Source of the DNA: CAZOVB01 sp046541415
GTDB taxonomy: Bacteria; Planctomycetota; Phycisphaerae; SM23-33
Length of the DNA: 64,000 nucleotides
Assembly: GCA_046541415.1 (NCBI GenBank)
Contig: JBKHDI010000006.1
Location: forward strand, 38,570-102,569
Direction: 5' to 3'
The notes under the pieces were generated by a model. It worked only from the letters and a program-made list of their open reading frames with translations. It had not been told where the DNA came from and did not search any database. This document shows positions 23,529-30,179 of the stretch, one piece after another. Both the position numbers and the translations under genes were made by a program. Numbering within the stretch: the stretch's first letter is position 1; each line of letters opens with the position of its first letter.

Positions 23529-23654
23529 CAAAAAAAGACCGAAGCCGTCGAGAGGGGCACTTGCTCGACGGCTTCGGTATGGGTTGCACAGAACGCTACG
23601 GGACTAACGTTCTGCCCGCCGCCAACAAGGCGGCGTTCCCATTCTCGCGTTTCC
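23529..23654 (-). ncRNA. Structured RNA-like unit, copy 2
   Basis: Near-identical to copy 1: across about 129 bases I see one change in the CGCCGCC hairpin loop (AACAA for AACGA on the plus strand) and a small change beside the T-tract. All stems are kept, including the 14-base terminator stem (23539-23577) with seven T after it on the minus strand. A TATAAT lies at 23658-23663 on the minus strand, so transcription should begin near 23651-23653, just where identity to copy 1 begins. That agreement supports a minus-strand RNA gene. Confidence 0.7.
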
Positions 23655-23710
23655 ACCATTATATTACGGCCTGGAGCGGAATGTTCCATGGCCACTTCAT
23701 GCCATATTCC

Positions 23711-23727
23711 TGTATAATTGCGCCAAG
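23711..23727. repeat. Upstream element of copy 2
   Basis: TGTATAATTGCGCCAAG, the partner of the element at 23480-23496, at the same 57-base distance from its RNA unit. It lies between RNA copy 2 and the divergent XylR-type regulator gene. On the plus strand it contains TATAAT and could also serve as a -10 box for that gene. Confidence 0.45.
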
Positions 23728-23782
23728 CCCATTTCGGTCGGTTAGACTGTGGGTTACACCCTTCAGCTGGACACATCCTCCC

Positions 23783-24937
23783 ATGGCTCAGAAGATCCGC
23801 AACATCCTGCTCCTGTTGGACACAAGCACGTTCTACGGCAGGCAGATCGCCCGAGGCGTTGCCTGGTATTCCGAAGGCCATACGCCGATGGCCTTCTACA
23901 TCCATCCCGCAATGGGTGATGAGGCCCTGCAGGGGCTGCGAAACTGGCGCGTGGACGGTATCATCGGCAGGTTGCGGCAGGGACAACTGCCCACGGCCGT
24001 GGGCACGGGGCAGTTGCCGGCCGTCACCACCACCGGACACAATCCGGCAGAGAACCTGCCCCGGATCACCCTGGATGACGAGGCGATCGGAAGGATGGTT
24101 GCCGAGCATTTCCTCCAGAGAGGCTTTCGCAACTTCGGGTTCTGCGGAACGTACGGGATGGGTTTCTCCCAGATGCGACAGAAGGGCTTTGCCGCCCGTC
24201 TGGCTGAAGATGATTACCCGTGCGACAACTACCAGCCCCTGGCCAACGCCGTCGGGGACTCTTACTTCCAGGACGAACAGGAGCATATCGTCGAGTGGAT
24301 CCGGTCGCTGCCCCACCCGGCGGGGGTCATGGCGGCCGACGACTCGATGAGCTGGAAGATCTCCCAGGCCTGCAGGACCTCTCAGATCCGGATGCCCGAG
24401 CAGATCGCACTGGTCGGCGTGAACAATGACGACATGCTCTGCCGCCTGGCCTCACCGCCGACCTCCAGCGTAGCGTTGCCCCTGGAACGCCTGGGATACC
24501 TGGCCGGGCAGATGCTCGACACCCTGCTGCAAGGAGAACAGCCGGACCCGCCGGTCCAGGCCCTGCCCCCCATCGGGGTAGTCACCCGCCGCAGCAGCGA
24601 CGTCGTTGCCGTCGAGGACAGCGACATCTCCACGGCCATGCGGTACATTCGCGACCATCTGGACGAGAATATCCAGGTCGATGACATCGCCGCAGCCGCG
24701 GCCGTCTCTCGCAGGTCCCTGCAGCGGAAGTTTCCGCAGGTTGTCGGCCACACGCTGCAGAAGGAAATCCGCCAGGTCCGGATCAGCAAGGCCAAGAACC
24801 TCTTGGCACAGACCGACCTGCCGCTCTACCAGATCGCCTCAGCTTGCGGATTTCGCTATCCCGAACACCTCTCGCGCATATTCAAGCAGGTCACCGGTGC
24901 AACCCCCACAGACTATCGGAGAAAATATCACGTCTGA
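23783..24937 (+). CDS. XylR-type AraC-family transcriptional regulator
   Basis: A 384-residue protein. Residues 1-275 form a periplasmic-binding-protein-like sensor domain of LacI type (IRNILLLLDTSTFYGRQIARG, then MAADDSMSWKISQACR and VGVNNDDMLCRLASPPTSSV). Residues 285-384 are an AraC DNA-binding domain with two helix-turn-helix units, ending CGFRYPEHLSRIFKQVTGATP. This combination is that of E. coli XylR; in planctomycetes such regulators typically respond to sugars. The frame is open further upstream (to 23561) but runs through RNA copy 2. Its target genes are not evident from the neighbours. Confidence 0.9.
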   Translation: MAQKIRNILLLLDTSTFYGRQIARGVAWYSEGHTPMAFYIHPAMGDEALQGLRNWRVDGIIGRLRQGQLPTAVGTGQLPAVTTTGHNPAENLPRITLDDEAIGRMVAEHFLQRGFRNFGFCGTYGMGFSQMRQKGFAARLAEDDYPCDNYQPLANAVGDSYFQDEQEHIVEWIRSLPHPAGVMAADDSMSWKISQACRTSQIRMPEQIALVGVNNDDMLCRLASPPTSSVALPLERLGYLAGQMLDTLLQGEQPDPPVQALPPIGVVTRRSSDVVAVEDSDISTAMRYIRDHLDENIQVDDIAAAAAVSRRSLQRKFPQVVGHTLQKEIRQVRISKAKNLLAQTDLPLYQIASACGFRYPEHLSRIFKQVTGATPTDYRRKYHV

Positions 24938-25103
24938 CCGGGCTGCAGGCGTACCGCCTGATTTGTCTTCGAAGCTTACGGGGGATGACTTTTCCGATTT
25001 TTGTGATTGTTTATCTAAAATTGCGATAACGCGCATCCCATTCTCTGGCAATGTCTTGCGTTATTTTTTAATTTTCTTCCGTCTCAGTGACACAGGGTTG
25101 TCA

Positions 25104-25133
25104 TTGATATTCCGTAATCTCTGCCCTTAGCAT
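25104..25133 (+). promoter_or_regulatory. Weak candidate promoter for the LuxR-type regulator
   Basis: TTGATA at 25104-25109 and TAGCAT at 25128-25133, spacer 18. The whole stretch from 24990 to 25150 is clearly AT-rich compared with its surroundings, which fits a promoter region. It would give a leader of about 95 bases. Confidence 0.35.
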
Positions 25134-25231
25134 AAAGGTGTTGATAGTAGACATTGGATCATTCTGAATCGGATGGTAGTCGGATTTCTGCTCGGGGCCG
25201 AGTTGGGGTTCTAGCCGGGAAAGGGCACCTC

Positions 25232-25873
25232 ATGAGTTTACGCATTGGGTTGGCGGATTCACAGACGTTGCTTCGACAGGGAATGCGTCAACTGTTGGAG
25301 AACCACGGCCACCAGGTCGTGGCAGAGGCAGCGACCGGAAGGCAGGCCGTCAAGGATGCCATCGACTGTGGACCGGATCTGATGATCATGGAGTCGACAC
25401 TTCCGGAACTCAACGGCATCAATACTACCCAGCGGATAGCTGAACAGTGCACGGATGTCCGGATACTGGCCCTTTCCGAGACGCGGAACCCGGCCACGGT
25501 CCGGGGCATGCTCCAAGCCGGGGCCGGTGGGTATGTGCTGAAGCAGTCGGACTTTGAGGAAGTCCTCGCCGCGATCAAGACGGTGATGCAGGGCAAGACG
25601 TATCTCTCACCCGAAGTCGCCTCGGCCGTGGTCAGCGAGTTCGTCGGGCCCCAGTCCGGCGGTCAGCTCCGCGGCCTTTCCAACCGCGAACGGGAAGTGC
25701 TCCAGCTGATCGCCGAGGGCTACGGGACGAAAAAGATCGCCTCGGATCTGTTCGTCAGTGTCAAGACCGTCGAGACACACCGGCGAAACATCATGCGAAA
25801 GCTGGACATCCATTCAATCGCCGGCCTGACGCGGTACGCGATCCAGCAGGGCCTGGCCAGCATCGAGCATTGA
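25232..25873 (+). CDS. NarL/LuxR-type response regulator with altered phospho-acceptor
   Basis: A 213-residue protein: receiver domain (about 1-120) and LuxR helix-turn-helix (about 145-210, LSNREREVLQLIAEGYGTKK and SVKTVETHRRNIMRKL). In the receiver the usual phospho-acceptor Asp is Glu (PDLMIMESTLPELNG in place of DLxLxDxxMPxxxG), and the acidic pair reads DS (IGLADSQTLL). The later Ser (LALSET) and Lys (YVLKQS) are present. The start ATG at 25232 is preceded by GGGAAAGGG. Glu can imitate phospho-Asp, so it may be active without a kinase. No kinase gene is adjacent. Confidence 0.9.
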   Translation: MSLRIGLADSQTLLRQGMRQLLENHGHQVVAEAATGRQAVKDAIDCGPDLMIMESTLPELNGINTTQRIAEQCTDVRILALSETRNPATVRGMLQAGAGGYVLKQSDFEEVLAAIKTVMQGKTYLSPEVASAVVSEFVGPQSGGQLRGLSNREREVLQLIAEGYGTKKIASDLFVSVKTVETHRRNIMRKLDIHSIAGLTRYAIQQGLASIEH

Positions 25874-25895
25874 TTCGGCCCGTGCGGTATGCCGA

Positions 25896-27245
25896 TCAGG
25901 TCCGCACTGAATCGAGCGAAACAACCGCCACGCACCCGAAGACCATCGTCGGTGCCCACGCCGCCCAGAGCGGGTCCATCTGCACGAAGCGGATCAGGTA
26001 CACCGAGATGTAGAACAGGCCGACCAGCGAGACGGCCAGCCCGATCGACGATTTGACGTTCCGCTCCCTCGAAAGCATGAACGGCAGGGGCAGCAGGAGC
26101 ATGATCAGGTGATTGATCGGCTCGGTGACCCGAAGGTGCTTGGCCAGAAGGGCCGTGCGCCGGTCCGGGGCCCTGCCCTTGCGGAGCAACTCGTTCAACT
26201 GGGGTGTCGAGGTAAACTCCAGCCACTTGTTGGACTGTCTAAGGACGATGTCCTCCGGGGTCAGGTCGGTCGGGACGAACATCACTGCATTGTCGGTGCT
26301 CCAGTGGCTCAGCCGGCGGTACTTCGGATCTTCCGGCCGCTGCCAGACCGCCCTGTCAGCCCGTATGTAGGCGATGGCCCTGCCGAGGTTGCCCTCTGCA
26401 TCGGCCTGATGGAAGGAGAAGACGGGTTCGAGCAGAACGGCCGTCTGGGCCTGGCGGACCAGCTGGCGGGCGCTGATGACCATGTTGTAATCGCGGTCGG
26501 TTACCTGGGACCGCCCGTTCTGGTACTCCAGGGCGTCCGGACCGGCCGAGGTGTAGATCTTCCCCGGGCTCTGGGGCCAGAAGTACCGGGCCGACTCACC
26601 GAGAATCCTGCCTTGGGCAGCGAACCATCCGCTGCGTCCGTCACTCCACGTGCCGGCGTGGGCCTCGGGCAGGACGATCTTGGCGACCATCTTGCCATCG
26701 ACGATCGGAAGCGCCACTGCCTTGACCAGCGTCTGGTCGGCTGCATGGAACTGCCTGGCATGCCAGAACATGTCGTTGCCATCCCGCATGGCGCAGACCT
26801 TGAAGTCCTCTTCCTCGATCCGCTCGCCTCGGTCCAACGCCAGCTGCTGGGCGTGCCGCGGGATGGCCAGTTCCCGATCCAGGATGATCAACCCTGTCAG
26901 CAGGATGGCGCAGATGATGATCGGCAGCAGCACGCGGTAGAGACTGACTCCCGAAGCCAGCACGGCCGTCAGTTCATTGCTCTTGTTGAGCCTCGCCAGC
27001 GTGAAGGCGGCCGAGAAAGTAATGACCACCCCCCCCATCTCCGCGATGTACAGCAGGCTCTGGGCACCGTAATACGAGAAGATCTGGAGGATGACCTGCC
27101 TTCCGCTGCGATCGGCCTTGACGAACTCGTCGAGGTTGACGAATAGATCACCGATGATTCGCAGCGACATGAAGACCAGGAAGACCACCATGCAGCAGAA
27201 GAGGAAATTGCGGGCGATGTATCGATCGAGAATCTTCATGTTCAT
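25896..27245 (-). CDS. lptG: LptG-like LPS export permease
   Basis: A 449-residue YjgP/YjgQ-family protein. Three N-terminal spans (about 12-35, 58-80 and 97-120) and three C-terminal spans (about 345-440) enclose a periplasmic beta-jellyroll-like part. The segment NKSNELTAVLASGVSLYRVL after span 2 is the family signature near the coupling helix to LptB. With LptF and the ATPase LptB it extracts lipopolysaccharide from the inner membrane. It overlaps lptF by four bases (ATGA). LptB is not in the window. Confidence 0.88.
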   Translation of the reverse strand: MNMKILDRYIARNFLFCCMVVFLVFMSLRIIGDLFVNLDEFVKADRSGRQVILQIFSYYGAQSLLYIAEMGGVVITFSAAFTLARLNKSNELTAVLASGVSLYRVLLPIIICAILLTGLIILDRELAIPRHAQQLALDRGERIEEEDFKVCAMRDGNDMFWHARQFHAADQTLVKAVALPIVDGKMVAKIVLPEAHAGTWSDGRSGWFAAQGRILGESARYFWPQSPGKIYTSAGPDALEYQNGRSQVTDRDYNMVISARQLVRQAQTAVLLEPVFSFHQADAEGNLGRAIAYIRADRAVWQRPEDPKYRRLSHWSTDNAVMFVPTDLTPEDIVLRQSNKWLEFTSTPQLNELLRKGRAPDRRTALLAKHLRVTEPINHLIMLLLPLPFMLSRERNVKSSIGLAVSLVGLFYISVYLIRFVQMDPLWAAWAPTMVFGCVAVVSLDSVRT

Positions 27246-28894
27246 CGCCTCGCCAAGTGCCAGTACGCCACGGCGTTGGCCACGACCAGCAGCAGGACAC
27301 CCGACCAGATCGCCCCAACGCCCTGGAGGGGGTTGATCTCCTGGCTGAGCAGCTGCTTGCCCATCGTGATCACCACGATCAACGTCGCCGCCGGGATCAG
27401 CGACAGTGCAAAGGCCGAAATCACCTGCCCGCCTCGGAATACGATCCCCAGGGCCGCCCCGAACGCGACCATCAGGAAACAGCCCACCCCGTACGCCAGG
27501 CGGCTGTGAATCTCGCCCAGCGTCTCGCGCCGAAGCTTCGGAACACGGTTCTCCCGCAGGTCATTGATCTGTGCGATCAGCTTCGGGTCGGAGGTAAACC
27601 GGGCCGGCTCGGCCAGGATCTGGCCCAGCTCGGTCGGGCTCGCCTCGTCGTCGTTCAACCGCCCCTGGGGCAACGGAATGCCCACGATGCGATGGGACTC
27701 CCGCGACAGGGCCATCCCCTCGCCGCCTGTGCTGACCGATACGTTTCCTTCCAGCAGGATCGACAGGTACGACTCCTGCTCCAGGGCCCGCCAGTCGGCC
27801 GAGAGCGTCGCGCTGTCGGCGGTGTAGAGCAGAGTGATCTCGTTGCCGCGGACAACGCGGAGCACGACGCGGTTGGTCGGTTCAGTCGACTCCAGCCGCA
27901 AGGTCCCCTTGTCGGTCCACTTGGGGTCACCACCCTTGAGCTGGTATTCCAGCACGTAAGGTGGTTCATTCTCCGGCTCGACCATCTTCTGCAGCTTCTG
28001 GTAGTTCCGGCGGGTCCGGATGACCGCGGCGATGTCTTCCAGGACCTCCGAATGGCGGATCTCCCGCCGGAACTGCTGGAGCTTCTGCTGGACCTCGCCA
28101 TGCCTGGCAGGGTCTTCCAGAATCGCCAGCAGCCTGTGCCAGTCATACAAGGCCGGCTTCTCCCGGACAAGCGAAGGCAGCGGGGGCAGCTCCTCGCTGC
28201 GGCCCCGGGCAATGTTCTGGATGCGTCCGGTCAGCGAATCCAGGGCGCTGAAGTTGGTCATGGTGATTCCCGCATAGGTCCGGTTGTTGACCTGGCGGAA
28301 GTCGACCACGGCCGTCTCTGCAGCCAGGATCGCCACGTCATCGGGGTTGGAGGTGTCGACCCCGACCATCCCCTCCAGCCGCAGCCGCCCGTCAGGCAGA
28401 ACCTGAGCCTCCTTGGCGTGCAGGATGTAGGGCATGGAAGACGTCTCGAAGTATCCTTCGGTGCGGATCTCATAGGCCAGGATGCCCTTGATGTCTCCCT
28501 CGATCTTCTTTTCCAGGAAACTGGCCAGGGCCGGGGAGACGAAGTTGCTCAGGGCCATCGAGACGACCGCTACCACCAGGCCCAGAACCAGCCCGGGCCG
28601 AAGCATCGCCAGCGTGCTGACCCCGCTGGCCCGGCAGGCCAGCAGTTCGTTGTCCTGGCTGAGGCGGCCGTAGACCATCGTCGCAGCAAACAACGCGGCA
28701 ATCGGCAGGGTCAGCGAGACCATGATCGGCACGAGCAGGCCGAAGATCTGCACGGCCTGATCGCCGGAAAGCCCCTGCTTGCGCAGCGGCTCGACAATGC
28801 CCGCCAGCGACATCACCAGCGTCAGCACGATCAGCGTCAGAAGCAGGATCTTTGCCAGGTCCCGCGAGACGTATCCATGGAGGGTTTTGAGCAT
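27242..28894 (-). CDS. lptF: LptF-like LPS export permease
   Basis: A 550-residue YjgP/YjgQ-family protein, longer than the usual 360 or so because of an enlarged periplasmic part (about residues 130-440) rich in Glu, Arg and Gln. The N-terminal spans are at about 14-35, 48-75 and 98-120, with the signature QDNELLACRASGVSTLAML. Three spans at the C-terminus end in VVANAVAYWHLAR. It pairs with lptG just downstream. The enlarged insert seems typical of planctomycete homologues; that statement is from memory and should be compared. Confidence 0.87.
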   Translation of the reverse strand: MLKTLHGYVSRDLAKILLLTLIVLTLVMSLAGIVEPLRKQGLSGDQAVQIFGLLVPIMVSLTLPIAALFAATMVYGRLSQDNELLACRASGVSTLAMLRPGLVLGLVVAVVSMALSNFVSPALASFLEKKIEGDIKGILAYEIRTEGYFETSSMPYILHAKEAQVLPDGRLRLEGMVGVDTSNPDDVAILAAETAVVDFRQVNNRTYAGITMTNFSALDSLTGRIQNIARGRSEELPPLPSLVREKPALYDWHRLLAILEDPARHGEVQQKLQQFRREIRHSEVLEDIAAVIRTRRNYQKLQKMVEPENEPPYVLEYQLKGGDPKWTDKGTLRLESTEPTNRVVLRVVRGNEITLLYTADSATLSADWRALEQESYLSILLEGNVSVSTGGEGMALSRESHRIVGIPLPQGRLNDDEASPTELGQILAEPARFTSDPKLIAQINDLRENRVPKLRRETLGEIHSRLAYGVGCFLMVAFGAALGIVFRGGQVISAFALSLIPAATLIVVITMGKQLLSQEINPLQGVGAIWSGVLLLVVANAVAYWHLARR

Positions 28895-28991
28895 CCGTAT
28901 CTTTCCAGTGCGGTCCGCATTGACCCGCCCCCGCAGCCGACGCCGGAGAGCAGGAATGTCCGGATACTCTACCGTCCCGGGCCGAGCAAGT

Positions 28992-30155
28992 CTAACCTTT
29001 TGGGCCCCAGGCCGGCGGGCCCTCTCCCGCGTCCACCCCCATCCCGGCGACCTGGCGGTACAGCTCGGCCAATTGTCGGGTCATCGTCGACATCCCATGC
29101 GTCGAGCGGAGATACTCCAACGCCCGCTCGACCATCGCGCGGGTCTGGGCGGTGTGCCTGAGGACATCCTCCAGCACCTCCAGCAGCTGCTCGGACCGGG
29201 CTGGGTCAAACACCCGTGCGGTCCGGTCGGCCTGGATGAAATCATCCGCCGCGTCGGACGAGGCGATCACAGGAAGCCCGGACGCCATCGCCAGCAACGC
29301 GTGCAGATCGTACCACGCCAGGCGTTTGGGCGTGATGTAGACATCCGCCGCCAGGAACAGGCCGCTGAGTTGCCCGTCGGCCATGCCTGAAAGAAAGGTC
29401 AACACATCGGTCAGCTCGAGATTCTCGGCCTCCTTGCGGAGCTGTCGCTCGGCCGGGCCGGAACCTGTCAGGAAGAAGAGCACTTTCGGATGCTCCTGCC
29501 GAAGCCGCCGGAAGCACTGCAGAAGGGCCAGGCCCGAAACCGGATCGTCCAAGGGTCCGCCGGCCATGATCGACAATGGCCTGTCGGGCGACGCACAGCA
29601 CCTGGCCTGCCGGGCCGGGAAGACGCCAGGACGGATCAGGTGCACGTGCTGACGAGGCAGGATGCCCGCCTGGCAGATCCGCTGGTGGATCGGTTCGGAC
29701 AGCGCCATCAGGAACTCGCCGAACTCGTTGACTCGTCCCAGCGGACGGATTCGGTCGGCCGAAGGGCAGACCACGCCGAAGGGGACTTCACAGGCCGCCC
29801 CCAGCCAGTTGGCCAGTTCTATGTCCGAAGGCTCAGCCGCGTGCAGAACGTCCAGCGAAGCGGCAGAGACTGCTTCGGTCAGTTCCGCCCAGATCACCGA
29901 TCGGGCATGCCAGAAGCGTTTCGGTCGGTAGAAGATCCGCTCGACCGGCGGGGAGGGGATCTTGCCGGCATCCTGCTTTGAAGGGAGGATCAGGGTCAAT
30001 TCGATCAGTTCGTCCATCAACCCCACGGCCAGGGGTTCCAGGATGCGTCCCAGGCGTCGGCCAGCGCCGCGCGAGAGGATCCAGCCGACGCGCAGGGGCC
30101 CGGCGTGCTGGCTGCCGTGGGCGTCCGGCGTCGGATTCTCCGACGGATGGGGCAT
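28992..30155 (-). CDS. GT4-like glycosyltransferase, catalytic motif altered
   Basis: A 387-residue GT-B-fold protein of the glycosyltransferase 4 type. The C-terminal domain has FLTGSGPAERQLRKEAENL near residue 235 and ITPKRLAWYDLHALLAMASG near 278, then LPVIAS. In active GT4 enzymes this last region has the EX7E motif (EGFGLxxLEAMA); here both Glu positions read Ala and Leu. The N-terminal domain starts VGWILSRGAGRRL. It lies between ftsK and lptF on the same strand and may be part of envelope glycan synthesis, or be a binding-only relic. Confidence 0.8.
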   Translation of the reverse strand: MPHPSENPTPDAHGSQHAGPLRVGWILSRGAGRRLGRILEPLAVGLMDELIELTLILPSKQDAGKIPSPPVERIFYRPKRFWHARSVIWAELTEAVSAASLDVLHAAEPSDIELANWLGAACEVPFGVVCPSADRIRPLGRVNEFGEFLMALSEPIHQRICQAGILPRQHVHLIRPGVFPARQARCCASPDRPLSIMAGGPLDDPVSGLALLQCFRRLRQEHPKVLFFLTGSGPAERQLRKEAENLELTDVLTFLSGMADGQLSGLFLAADVYITPKRLAWYDLHALLAMASGLPVIASSDAADDFIQADRTARVFDPARSEQLLEVLEDVLRHTAQTRAMVERALEYLRSTHGMSTMTRQLAELYRQVAGMGVDAGEGPPAWGPKG

Positions 30156-30179
30156 GGAAGGCTCCGGGCTTTGGGGAAG

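Noticed and set aside
23295..23654. CRISPR-like direct repeat
   Set aside because: Only two copies of about 129 bases, separated by about 100 bases, with stems and terminators inside; neither size nor number fits a CRISPR array.
22805..24316. Minus-strand protein frames that share a 40-residue segment over the two RNA-like units
   Set aside because: The shared peptide is simply the translation of the duplicated RNA unit; the terminator stem and T-run in the middle of the frames argue against coding.
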